NCBI GenBank assembly: GCA_018818885.1
Contig: JAHIRB010000007.1
Span: 82,357 to 121,088 of the forward strand
DNA: 38,732 nt
From: Patescibacteria group bacterium
GTDB lineage: Bacteria > Patescibacteriota > Patescibacteriia > Buchananbacterales > SURF-54
Direction of reading: 5' to 3'
Below are positions 31,254 to 38,732 of the stretch, in pieces (position 1 is the stretch's first letter; the number at the start of each line of letters is the position of its first letter). Under the pieces are notes generated by a model. It ran no database searches. It was not told the DNA's origin and was given only the letters and a program-made list of their open reading frames with translations. The translations under genes were made by a program, and so were the position numbers.

Positions 31254-31256
31254 CAT
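31212..31256 (-). CDS. First micro-frame of element D, starting at the outer ATG
   Basis: Fourteen codons, MPGSDPVKFNITIR, then TAA. The ATG lies 3 nt after the stop of the upstream glycosyltransferase gene, so ribosomes ending there could restart here. It matches the first frame of element B over 13 positions with two changes. Confidence 0.35.
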   Translation of the reverse strand: MPGSDPVKFNITIR

Positions 31257-31259
31257 AAT

Positions 31260-33299
31260 TTAATAAATTTGGTAAAGATAAAAAAATCCATACTCTTTGT
31301 ACTTTTCTACAAACACCTCTTTAAATAAATCTGGTTTTTCTCTGATTTTTTCCAATAGATTTGCTAAGCTTTGCGGTAAAATGTAATTATTAACTGCTAT
31401 GTACTTTATTTTACTTGCGATGAAAATTGAATGGATTTCTTCTGCAGAAAGATTTTCGTTATACCTTAAGCCTGTTAAATGATTAAATTCTGGATGATTG
31501 ATCCTCATCGCTTGATAATTTTTATACCATATTAAATAATCAACATCTCTGGCAATAATATAAAAACTATCTTTGGGGGAAGTTTCATTTTCTTCTAAAT
31601 ACTTTACAATACCATGATTGCCATTATAAACATGCGAAACAGGTAAATTAATATTTCCTTGATTTATATAATAAACTATTGCCATGCCCCATGAATTCAA
31701 CAATAAAATTATTATTACTACTGGTATCAAAATCTTTTTTACGTTGACATCCTTATACTTACTAATAATTGCATAACATGCAATAAACAACAAAATAAAC
31801 AAAATTGGCAGCCAAGTATTAACCCAACTTTTATTAAATATCCAAGTCAGAGTGAGAATGTATAAACAATAAATTGAAAGTAGAATAATCTTTGATTGTT
31901 CAAATTTCTTATATACAATGTACAATAAAAAAGGAAACATAATTATTAAGACTGCCAAAGGGTTGTTATGCATAAAATCAACTATAAACAAAAATGGACT
32001 AAATAAACCTTCGACTCCTAATATAAACTGGCTAGTAGATCTTGTCAAAGGAGTTTTAAGTAATACTCCCAAAGCTAGCAAGTGAAGTAGCAATAAGAAT
32101 AACTTTGATTTTAATTTCTCTAAACCTAATACTGCATAAATTATTAACACACCTAAAAACAAATAATGTCTTCTATCTGCATTCAAAGGAGCATACATTA
32201 CTGTTTCTTGTATTATAAAAAACAAAAATAAAGTGAAAAGAATTCCATATTTTCTATATTTCCACAACCCCCATAGCGCTAATAAAATAAATGGGTATGC
32301 TGTCATCATCAAATTGATATCGTGGACCGTACGTTTATGTATTGAATTTTCAAGTTCTGGAACACCAAATAATTTAAAATCTAAATTTTCTGTCATGTAT
32401 TGATCGTATGGACCGACAAAAACTCCTTTTAAGACTGGGAAAACTGGATTATTAAAAATTATAAAATTCCTTAATAGCCATATCAGTAGTGGTAAAGAAA
32501 TAATTACAACAATAATGATAAAATATTTTCTGGTTTTTTTACTTTTTAAAAATGCAAAAAATAATGGTATAACTAAAAAGAAACCAGTAACTTTTGACAA
32601 CGTAGCTAGAATAAAACTTATGGCTAGAAAAAACAAATTATGATTAGTCTTTTCCTCTAAATATTTATCATAATAATAGAAGAAGGCAGTAGCAAAAAAC
32701 AAAATTATTGATTCCTGCATCAGGTTCCATCCCCAGTAAGCTACTAATCTATTACATAAAACCAATAAGGGTATAAAGATTAAATACTCTTTTTTAATAC
32801 CCTTTTCTTTGGCCCACTTAAATAACAATACAGCAGTTAAGCCAGAAAATAATAAAGGAATCCACAAAGCAGTAAATGCCTGAAATGTATTAAATAAACT
32901 AAATGTGCTAGCAATTAATAAATAAAAAATTGGCTGTCTTGTTAGAGGTATCCATCTCCAATCTGAAACAGAGGTTGAGATTTCACCAATCTGCGCTAAT
33001 GTTCTGGAAATGGGCAGCCAAAACCAGGTAGCGTCACCTGCGATATAACCGCGCAACAGACCAAAACCAATTAGCGAAAATACTGCTAATGCTAATGCTA
33101 TGAAATGATATTTTTTTACTTTAATTTTTATCCTCAATAACGCGAAAGCAACAACAAAGACTGCTAAGTCAAAAAGTAACAACCATCTATTAAAGTATCC
33201 TAACAAACCTAGCAATAAAGCTACTGATACAATGTAATAAAAAAATAATAGTACCACTTCGATAAAATCTAGCTCTTTTTTAATCAATTTATTTAACAT
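31260..33299 (-). CDS. GT-C membrane glycosyltransferase (PMT/GT39-like)
   Basis: This 679-aa protein has about 14 membrane helices. The first extracytoplasmic loop holds GDATWFWLPISRTL with D89, followed by WRWIPLTRQPIFYLLIAS, the acidic and Arg-rich signature of dolichyl/polyprenyl-phosphate-sugar-dependent GT-C enzymes. A soluble C-terminal domain (about 570-679) follows. It is the first gene of a leftward unit with GT4 and GT-C genes; its stop lies 3 nt from the outer ATG of element D. Promoter at 33345-33374. Confidence 0.78.
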   Translation of the reverse strand: MLNKLIKKELDFIEVVLLFFYYIVSVALLLGLLGYFNRWLLLFDLAVFVVAFALLRIKIKVKKYHFIALALAVFSLIGFGLLRGYIAGDATWFWLPISRTLAQIGEISTSVSDWRWIPLTRQPIFYLLIASTFSLFNTFQAFTALWIPLLFSGLTAVLLFKWAKEKGIKKEYLIFIPLLVLCNRLVAYWGWNLMQESIILFFATAFFYYYDKYLEEKTNHNLFFLAISFILATLSKVTGFFLVIPLFFAFLKSKKTRKYFIIIVVIISLPLLIWLLRNFIIFNNPVFPVLKGVFVGPYDQYMTENLDFKLFGVPELENSIHKRTVHDINLMMTAYPFILLALWGLWKYRKYGILFTLFLFFIIQETVMYAPLNADRRHYLFLGVLIIYAVLGLEKLKSKLFLLLLHLLALGVLLKTPLTRSTSQFILGVEGLFSPFLFIVDFMHNNPLAVLIIMFPFLLYIVYKKFEQSKIILLSIYCLYILTLTWIFNKSWVNTWLPILFILLFIACYAIISKYKDVNVKKILIPVVIIILLLNSWGMAIVYYINQGNINLPVSHVYNGNHGIVKYLEENETSPKDSFYIIARDVDYLIWYKNYQAMRINHPEFNHLTGLRYNENLSAEEIHSIFIASKIKYIAVNNYILPQSLANLLEKIREKPDLFKEVFVEKYKEYGFFYLYQIY

Positions 33300-33318
33300 G
33301 AAATTTAATTTAAAAATA

Positions 33319-33332
33319 AGCTTTTAAAAGCT
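33319..33332. promoter_or_regulatory. 14-bp perfect palindrome in the leader of the 33299 gene
   Basis: AGCTTTTAAAAGCT lies between the predicted transcription start (about 33338) and the ATG. It could be an operator; AT-rich palindromes also arise by chance. Confidence 0.4.
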
Positions 33333-33344
33333 AATATTAATTGT

Positions 33345-33374
33345 ATTTTAGCAGAAAAATCTTAATTTATGCAA
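33345..33374 (-). promoter_or_regulatory. Leftward promoter for the 33299 gene
   Basis: On the minus strand TTGCAT (33369-33374), an 18-nt spacer, TAAAAT (33345-33350) with TGC directly before it (extended -10). The leader is about 40 nt. Confidence 0.65.
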
Positions 33375-33375
33375 A

Positions 33376-33404
33376 TTGACCCTTGCATTGAATTATTATA
33401 TAAT
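33376..33404 (+). promoter_or_regulatory. Rightward promoter for the 33432 gene
   Basis: TTGACC (33376-33381), a 17-nt spacer and a perfect TATAAT (33399-33404). It is back-to-back with the leftward promoter, only one base between the -35 boxes. Confidence 0.75.
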
Positions 33405-33431
33405 TAACGATAATAATCATAATTTTATAGT

Positions 33432-34391
33432 GTGAAACGAGTAATCAATATAAAAAAATTAATTAAAATTGTTGGTCTTTTTTTATTTATCGTAATCATC
33501 ATTAAGAAGATTGATTTTGAAAAATTTTACCAGACAGTGATCAGTTTAAATATTGCAATTTTAGTATTAGCCAGTTTAATTGCACAATTACCAATTTTTA
33601 TTAAAATAAATAGATGGAAATACATACTAAACAAATTGAATATTCGCGAAAGCTACTACAAAATTACAAAAATTTGGTTTATTAGTTTACTGCTTGGGGT
33701 CGTAACCCCTTTAAATATTGGCGATGTATTTGGTAAAGTAGCCTTTTTAAAACATCATGACAATAAAATAAGTACGCCACTAATCAGCATAATAATAGAT
33801 AGGCTAAGTGATATTTTTGTTTTATTGATCCTTGCTATTATCGGGATAGTATTATTTATTCCTTTTCATAAAATAATAACTCTGACTATTGCCTTTGCAC
33901 TTTTAGTTAGTATGATACTAGTTTTTTTGATGATTCGGATAAACTTTTTTAAAAAAATATTTAAAAAAACTTTTTTAATTATTGTCCCTAAAAAATTACA
34001 AAAAAATAGTGAAAAAAACTTAAAAGAACTTTATACTACACTTGTGCAAATGAAAGTTAATGATTTCTTAACTATATTTGGCTTAACCATCATCGCTTTA
34101 TTTTTTCGATTACTATTTTTATCTACTATAGCTTACATCCTGGGTATCACCCAAATTCCATATTTTTACCTTATTCTAATATATGCGATTAGCGTATTTG
34201 TAATGATGATACCTATCACCATTGCTGGATTTGGAACCCGAGAGCTTTCAATGCTCGCTCTATTTTCGTTATTTTCTGTATCCAGCGAAACTGCAATTGT
34301 GTTTTCTTTATTAATGTTCTTTGTAAGCCTTATACCTACACTTTTAATAGGATTCTATTTTTGGCTCACAGAACCACTTCTATCTACATAA
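33432..34391 (+). CDS. LPG-synthase-TM/UPF0104 family membrane protein, second copy
   Basis: This 319-aa protein has seven or eight membrane helices and a GTG start (MKRVINIKKLIKI). Family motifs: INRWKYILNK, SLLLGVVTPLNIGDVFGKVAFL (compare SLVTPGKIGELAKIFYL in the 26426 protein), IIIDRLSD and PITIAGFGTRELSM. The likely role is translocation of a lipid or polyprenyl-linked intermediate, as for the paralogue, but it stands alone with its own promoter between two leftward units. Overall identity to the first copy looks low. Confidence 0.85.
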   Translation: MKRVINIKKLIKIVGLFLFIVIIIKKIDFEKFYQTVISLNIAILVLASLIAQLPIFIKINRWKYILNKLNIRESYYKITKIWFISLLLGVVTPLNIGDVFGKVAFLKHHDNKISTPLISIIIDRLSDIFVLLILAIIGIVLFIPFHKIITLTIAFALLVSMILVFLMIRINFFKKIFKKTFLIIVPKKLQKNSEKNLKELYTTLVQMKVNDFLTIFGLTIIALFFRLLFLSTIAYILGITQIPYFYLILIYAISVFVMMIPITIAGFGTRELSMLALFSLFSVSSETAIVFSLLMFFVSLIPTLLIGFYFWLTEPLLST

Positions 34392-34394
34392 CAA

Positions 34395-34451
34395 AAATCT
34401 CAACTATAACTTAGTTAGCTTAAAAAAAACTACAAGTTTAATGGTTGAGAT
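34395..34451. terminator. Possible bidirectional terminator between convergent genes
   Basis: ATCTCAAC (34395-34402) pairs with GTTGAGAT (34444-34451), with a loop of about 40 nt. A T-run follows on the plus side and an A-run precedes on the other. The large loop makes it a weak candidate. Confidence 0.35.
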
Positions 34452-35484
34452 ATTTTTTAATTTTTACAACTATATTTTTTGAAATTCTTAGCAACATTAT
34501 TGTTGCCCCAAAAGCCCAAGCAATCGGTCTAATAAAAAAAATTACTATTACAAAATAAGCTGTAATATCTTTATATTTAATAACTAGTCTAGTACTTCCA
34601 TATAAATAACCTAAAAATAACATTAGGGGTGGGACAAAAATTAATTGCCAGGGCCAACCAAATATCAACCACAAAAGTAAAAATAATAAACTCACACAAT
34701 AATATAGCGGTTGAGTTATTATGCGCAATTTAGCTAATTCATCACCACGTGCAAATTTAATTTTTTCTAAATATCTAATAATTCCGTATTGTCCGTATTC
34801 AAATTGTTGTTTAGTATATTTAATTAGATTTTCTCTATGATGATGATATACTATTGCATCCTGGATTAATATTATCTTATGTCCTGAATCATTTATTCTG
34901 TGACCAATTTCGCAATCATAACCAGTTTTTAAATTTTCTTTAAAGCCACCAATTTCTAATAGCACTGATTTTTTGTAAATTATATGCATAGTAGCGGCAC
35001 GTTTGATTGCTCGTGGCATTCTTTCGTATCTATCTTGCAGCTCATAACCAATTGTACGTGGAATCAATTTATCTGTATTCCAAGTTTTGATCACTCCAGT
35101 TGCACCAGCTACCTTACGATCAGACAAAGGTTTTATTACTTTTTCTAACCAATTTTTGTCTACAATTGCGTCTCCATCAACAAAACCAATTACCTCTCCT
35201 CTAACTTGCGGGATAATTTTGTTATATTTTATTGGTGGTGAATCTATCCCAATTTGTATAATTTTAACCTTGGGATTGTTATAGTTGTTGACTATTTCGA
35301 TTGTTCCGTCATCAGAATTATTATCTAATATTAAAACTTCAAACAAATCTGCTGGATAAGTTTGATCCATCAAAGCATCTAAAACATCTTTAATAAAACG
35401 CGCAACGTTTTTAACTGGAATTAGAATCGTTACGAAAGGTTGATATTCTATTGTTTCTTCATGATAATGCATTGTTCTACACAC
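34438..35484 (-). CDS. GT2-family glycosyltransferase with C-terminal membrane helices
   Basis: This 348-aa protein has VTILIPVKNVARFI (18-31), LILDNNSDDGT (51-61), the DxD motif in GFVDGDAIVD (100-109), and GGFKENLKTGYDCEIGHRI with the acidic catalytic region. About four hydrophobic helices lie at 255-335. The plan matches processive or membrane-bound GT2 enzymes. The ATG at 35484 gives a 37-nt overlap with the methyltransferase gene; the ATG at 35472 (MHYHEET) is an equally good start with a 25-nt overlap. Confidence 0.85.
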   Translation of the reverse strand: MCRTMHYHEETIEYQPFVTILIPVKNVARFIKDVLDALMDQTYPADLFEVLILDNNSDDGTIEIVNNYNNPKVKIIQIGIDSPPIKYNKIIPQVRGEVIGFVDGDAIVDKNWLEKVIKPLSDRKVAGATGVIKTWNTDKLIPRTIGYELQDRYERMPRAIKRAATMHIIYKKSVLLEIGGFKENLKTGYDCEIGHRINDSGHKIILIQDAIVYHHHRENLIKYTKQQFEYGQYGIIRYLEKIKFARGDELAKLRIITQPLYYCVSLLFLLLWLIFGWPWQLIFVPPLMLFLGYLYGSTRLVIKYKDITAYFVIVIFFIRPIAWAFGATIMLLRISKNIVVKIKKYLNH

Positions 35485-36209
35485 AAAAATTTAAATGAAA
35501 ATATTTTTTCAACTACCATTGCAAGTGGCATAGAAATCCTTTGTACTATTATAGCAGCTTTTGCTCCAAATAAATACTGAAAAATGTTTGTAAGTATAAT
35601 CATCGATTGAAAGAATATATTAATTAAATACATTCTTTTTTCAATTTTAAAACCGTGACTGATAATTTTTTCAATATCTGATTCTAAGAATTGGACTTCG
35701 TTAGTTGTGCTACACGTTGATTTGGGTTTATGTATTAATTTCAATGGTTGACGAACATAAAACATCAGTTTAGGTACTAAGTTTGGGGCTCTATCAAAAA
35801 TACATAATTTGCCACTAGGTTTTAATACTCTAAAAAATTCATCGCAAGTTTTATCAAGTAAACCTTGCACTTTAATATGATGAAACAATCCATTAGCTAC
35901 AACCACATCAAAACTATTATTTTCAAATGGCAGGTCATGTACGCTTCCTTGCACACATTTTTCTGCCTGGTTTATTGATTTACAACCTTCAATCATCTTA
36001 GTAGAAAAATCAATCAATACTGAATTTTTTAGTAATTTGACTATTCCACCACCAGCCTCTAAGACTGCTTGACTTTTATCAATATTATAAAACTTATACA
36101 TTTTCTTTCTAACAATCTTTTCCTGATAAGGCATAAAATTTTCATTAACATAGAATTTGGCATTAGCGTCCCAGTCTTTAATTTCCTGATTGTAAATATC
36201 TTGTTTCAT
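35448..36209 (-). CDS. Class I SAM methyltransferase with a shortened motif I region
   Basis: This 253-aa protein shows VLEAGGGIVKLLKNSVLIDFS (49-69), where strand 1, the glycine loop and the acidic end of strand 2 are separated by noticeably fewer residues than usual. It is followed by VHDLPFENNSFDVVVANGLFHH and FRVLKPSGKLCIFD (Methyltransf_11 pattern). The C-terminal part is rather hydrophobic (FFQSMIILTNIFQYLFG). The short SAM-binding region could mean altered cofactor binding, or an assembly or ancestral deletion. It overlaps its neighbours on both sides (4 nt and 37 nt). Confidence 0.8.
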   Translation of the reverse strand: MKQDIYNQEIKDWDANAKFYVNENFMPYQEKIVRKKMYKFYNIDKSQAVLEAGGGIVKLLKNSVLIDFSTKMIEGCKSINQAEKCVQGSVHDLPFENNSFDVVVANGLFHHIKVQGLLDKTCDEFFRVLKPSGKLCIFDRAPNLVPKLMFYVRQPLKLIHKPKSTCSTTNEVQFLESDIEKIISHGFKIEKRMYLINIFFQSMIILTNIFQYLFGAKAAIIVQRISMPLAMVVEKIFSFKFLCVEQCIIMKKQ

Positions 36210-37009
36210 TTTCGTAGCTTATATACAAAACGAGGAATTATTAATTTATTTAAACACCCAAGCACTTTATACAGCTTAGTTTTTTCAATTATTTTTTCGG
36301 TTACTACAGTAAGCTTTATAAATATTTTTGAGCATTTCTTCAAAACTTTTATTATTGCTAGTTGTACATAATATTGTTCGACACTACTAAATTCATTCTT
36401 TAGTAATTTATTTAGTTCTTTTGTATTGTATACCTTTAAGTGTAAATCGCATCTAGATTGTGCTAGTTTTGGTGGTAGATAAAGTAAATGAATACCATTA
36501 TTTTTTAACACTCTTTTTACTTCATAAAAATATTTTTTATGTTGATCTGAGGGTAGATGTTCTAGAACGTCTTTTGATATTGCTACATCAAACGATTCAT
36601 TGACAAATTTTATATCTCTTGCATCACCCCACAAAAACTCTAAATCTAGATCACCTTCTAATTTTTTCGCTCTTCCTACAGCAATAGTCGAAACATCAAT
36701 TGATTTGACACTACATTGTTTATTCTTAGCTAATTGGTAAGACAATCTGGCATCACCAAAACCAATCTCCAAAACTTTTGATTTCTTTGGTGTTAGACGA
36801 TAAATAATTTCTGCAACGTAATTTTTATATTTTTTAGAGACATACAAAAAATTACCGGGTTTCCTATTTTCAAGCGGATAACCTTTTTTTAAAATAAAAC
36901 TATGCAATTTATCATAAACTCGCCTGTATTGTTCTGAGGAGCTATCTTTTTTCAAATCAATTTTAAGTTGTGTCAGCAGTTCAATCTGCTGTTCCTTGTC
37001 ATTTTCCAT
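36206..37009 (-). CDS. Class I SAM-dependent methyltransferase
   Basis: This 267-aa protein has motif I VLEIGFGDARLSYQLA (79-94), KSIDVSTIAVGRAKK with the acidic end of strand 2, WGDARDIKF, FDVAISKDVLEHLP and RVLKNNGIHLLYLP. The full set suggests an active enzyme. The start is 2 nt after the radical SAM stop, and its stop overlaps the next gene by 4 nt (ATGA). Substrate unknown; the neighbours suggest a glycan or lipid-linked sugar. Confidence 0.87.
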   Translation of the reverse strand: MENDKEQQIELLTQLKIDLKKDSSSEQYRRVYDKLHSFILKKGYPLENRKPGNFLYVSKKYKNYVAEIIYRLTPKKSKVLEIGFGDARLSYQLAKNKQCSVKSIDVSTIAVGRAKKLEGDLDLEFLWGDARDIKFVNESFDVAISKDVLEHLPSDQHKKYFYEVKRVLKNNGIHLLYLPPKLAQSRCDLHLKVYNTKELNKLLKNEFSSVEQYYVQLAIIKVLKKCSKIFIKLTVVTEKIIEKTKLYKVLGCLNKLIIPRFVYKLRK

Positions 37010-37011
37010 AT

Positions 37012-38430
37012 TTATGCTTTTCTAAATTTTACTAAAGCTTTAACAAGCTTTGGGAAACCACGCCAAGCTACTTTAAAAAGACGAGCAAACTCTGCCTTAT
37101 CATTCCACGAACCTAAAACGTGTGTGACTACATACTTTGGATTAAGATAAATTTTCTTGTAAGCTTCAAAACGCCAATGTTCGAGTTGATCAATGGTTAA
37201 GTGAGGATAATTAGGTTTTCCATCTTCTGTTAGCAGTCCCTTTCCATCCAACTCTTTATACATGCAGGTTGCTGGATGTGGTTGTGGTACAACAAATTGA
37301 TAATCTGAGATATTTAATTTCTTTGCCCACGCAATGGTTTTTTGAATTGTTTCTTTAGTTTCACCTGGTAAGCCAAAAATAAAATCTCCATGTATTTTAA
37401 CTCCAGCATTTTTTGCATCTTTAGTAAACTCTTCCATTTTTTCAACTATCTCTCCTTTGTCTACATTATTAAGTATTTGCTGATCCCCTGTTTCGTAACC
37501 AACGTGCAAAAATCTGCAACCAGATTTTTTTGCCAACTTTAATATATCGTAAGTTAAGTTTGTTTTTGCATAACCAGACCATTCCATCTTAATATTGTTA
37601 TCTATTATTGCTTGCGCAATGTCTTTTAGTCTACCTGGTGGCAACATATCATCTTGAAAAAATACTTCCTTGATGTCTGGCATTTCGTTTTTGATAAATT
37701 TAAGTTCTTCTATTACGCTTTCAATGCTGCGCATTCTAAACATAGCATCTTTGTGAATAGTTTGTGGCCAAAGACAAAAAGTGCATTTACCCCAAGCACA
37801 ACCACGTGATGTCAATGTATCAACAAAAGGATAAGCTAAGCTTGACTGTTTATAATCTTTGATATTTAGATGACGACGGTATACATCTGCTGCAAACGGC
37901 AGACTATCAAGCTGTTCTGTATTCATAAATCCACCGTCTTGATTTGTTACTATTTGACCACTTTCGTTGCGCCAGACAAGCCAACCTATATCTTTTATAT
38001 TCTGATCCTGACAAATTTGATGCAATGGCCATTCAAATTCACGTCTGATTAATATGTCAATTACTGGATATTTTTCCATCATTTTTTCTGGTTCTATTGC
38101 ACACCATGGTCCGACAAACACAATCTTGGTTTTTGCTTTTTCTTTGATTGATTTGGCAACTTTAACATCACTTTCTAAACTATCTAATGATATATAGACT
38201 ACCGTGATATCTGGTTCAAACTCTTTAACATCATTGAGTATTTTATCCAAATTCCAATCTCCTACTGTACCATCTACTAACTTAGCTTTGTGTCCATTTT
38301 TTTCTAATAGACCTGTTGCATACGCTAAAAAAATTGGCGGCCAAGAGCTGCCTGCGATAGGTATCCAAGTGCATCGAGATGACCTGACAAAATTTTTAAC
38401 AAATGGTGGATTAAGTAAGTAAATTTTCAT
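37012..38430 (-). CDS. B12-binding-type radical SAM enzyme
   Basis: This 472-aa protein has an N-terminal cobalamin-binding-like domain (KIYLLNPP, PPIFLAYATGLL, ITVVYIS, IVFVGPW). The radical SAM motif is CX4CX2C (C211, C216, C219 in SRGCAWGKCTFCLWP), the GCxWGxCxFC form found in several B12-type subfamilies, followed by VFFQDDMLP and FLHVGYETGDQ. AGGAG lies just 2 nt before the ATG and a possible -10 (TAAAAT) 9 nt before it. Together with the two methyltransferases it forms a coupled modification unit. Confidence 0.9.
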   Translation of the reverse strand: MKIYLLNPPFVKNFVRSSRCTWIPIAGSSWPPIFLAYATGLLEKNGHKAKLVDGTVGDWNLDKILNDVKEFEPDITVVYISLDSLESDVKVAKSIKEKAKTKIVFVGPWCAIEPEKMMEKYPVIDILIRREFEWPLHQICQDQNIKDIGWLVWRNESGQIVTNQDGGFMNTEQLDSLPFAADVYRRHLNIKDYKQSSLAYPFVDTLTSRGCAWGKCTFCLWPQTIHKDAMFRMRSIESVIEELKFIKNEMPDIKEVFFQDDMLPPGRLKDIAQAIIDNNIKMEWSGYAKTNLTYDILKLAKKSGCRFLHVGYETGDQQILNNVDKGEIVEKMEEFTKDAKNAGVKIHGDFIFGLPGETKETIQKTIAWAKKLNISDYQFVVPQPHPATCMYKELDGKGLLTEDGKPNYPHLTIDQLEHWRFEAYKKIYLNPKYVVTHVLGSWNDKAEFARLFKVAWRGFPKLVKALVKFRKA

Positions 38431-38470
38431 AACTCCTAGATTTTATCGAAAAAGAATAAAAATAATTAAT

Positions 38471-38732
38471 CTATTTGGTATATTTATGTAGCTGATGTTT
38501 TAATATTGCCTGCAATCCTCTAAAACCCTGTTTGAAATCTTCAGGATTTTTAAGTTTAAGAATCTTTTTAAATATATATTTTGGTCTGAAATAAAACTTG
38601 CGATAACCTAGTTTTTGATAAAAAACTAATTCATCAGAAGTTAACTCACTCAGAGGTAATACTGGTTTTTGATTAGAAAGTGCTGTATATCTATCATAAT
38701 TTTTATCGTCTATTAAACCTTTTTCCTTTGCA
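38471..38732 (-). CDS. C-terminal part of a B12-type radical SAM enzyme, 5' end outside window
   Basis: Eighty-six codons and a TAG stop are visible. The stretch LTSDELVFYQKLGYRKFYFR followed by PKYIFKKI matches the C-terminal tail of the 25002-26414 enzyme (DELVSLLKKAYRTFYYRPLY). The catalytic part lies beyond the window. It is upstream of, and in line with, the radical SAM gene at 37012-38430 (40-nt gap). Confidence 0.75.
   Translation of the reverse strand, partial: AKEKGLIDDKNYDRYTALSNQKPVLPLSELTSDELVFYQKLGYRKFYFRPKYIFKKILKLKNPEDFKQGFRGLQAILKHQLHKYTK

Noticed and set aside
1-38732. Alternative genetic code (UGA as Gly or Trp) as in Gracilibacteria/Absconditabacteria
   Set aside because: TGA ends genes here, for example the ATGA junctions, and no in-frame TGA interrupts conserved domains.
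1-38732. CRISPR arrays, tRNA or rRNA genes, classical insertion sequences or prophage genes
   Set aside because: No regularly spaced direct repeats, no cloverleaf with conserved T-loop sequence, and no transposase, integrase or phage structural motif was found on either strand.

Overview
The window is about 38.7 kb of AT-rich DNA (roughly 30% GC by eye). It is densely packed, uses the standard code (TAA, TAG and TGA all end genes), and is filled almost entirely by surface-glycan and envelope genes. Several things point to a Patescibacteria/CPR (Parcubacteria-like) genome: very short intergenic gaps, small VanZ, GtrA and DUF2304 membrane proteins, many GT-C membrane glycosyltransferases, a small free-standing GIY-YIG protein, and secreted proteins with GxLVK...RWI repeats. 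The taxon is inferred; no rRNA or tRNA gene was seen.

Layout. 1-3.3 kb: a truncated membrane-anchored protein, a multi-hairpin repeat, a GT-C glycosyltransferase and a GIY-YIG gene inside inverted repeats. 3.4-4.25 kb: an isolated, clearly GC-richer dapB with its own promoter, Shine-Dalgarno site and terminator. 4.36-6.5 kb: a GT-C-like membrane protein reading right, with a heptanucleotide tandem repeat in its coding region. 6.5-12.5 kb (leftward): two GT4 enzymes, VanZ, a GT2, DUF2304 + DPM1-like GT2, and a UDP-glucuronate decarboxylase-like epimerase. 12.6-18.6 kb (leftward): HD protein, GtrA, subtilisin with FG-GAP repeats, O-antigen-ligase-like protein with TPRs. 18.8-20.6 kb (leftward): two secreted proteins flanked by a 27-bp direct repeat. 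20.8-28.0 kb (rightward): a six-gene operon with an initiating sugar-phosphate transferase, GT2, a fused glutaminase/sugar amidotransferase, a B12-type radical SAM enzyme, a flippase-like membrane protein and a methyltransferase. 28.0-33.3 kb (leftward): two GT-C enzymes and a GT4. 33.4-34.4 kb (rightward): a second flippase-like protein. 34.4-38.7 kb (leftward): GT2, two methyltransferases, and two B12-type radical SAM enzymes, the last cut by the window edge.

How the genes could work together (inference): sugars are made or modified (decarboxylase, amidotransferase, radical SAM enzymes, methyltransferases), assembled on a polyprenyl carrier by the initiating transferase and the GT2/GT4 enzymes, moved across the membrane by GtrA/DPM-type or UPF0104-type proteins, then transferred outside by GT-C enzymes and the O-antigen-ligase-like protein.

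The most unusual structure is a set of four short inverted-repeat elements (3034-3335, 11371-11490, 31007-31139, 31143-31253). Each is flanked on both sides by the triplet CAT, read as ATG on the coding strand. Three directly abut the start codon of the downstream gene, and the fourth is nested behind the third. Each has a small ORF starting at the outer ATG and a second ORF that runs through the terminal repeat; in the three that abut a gene, this second ORF overlaps the displaced start codon by 4-14 nt. In the first element the second ORF is the GIY-YIG protein. This looks like a family of start-codon-targeting mobile elements that keep the invaded gene translated by relay; the small ones would be non-autonomous relatives of a GIY-YIG-coding one.
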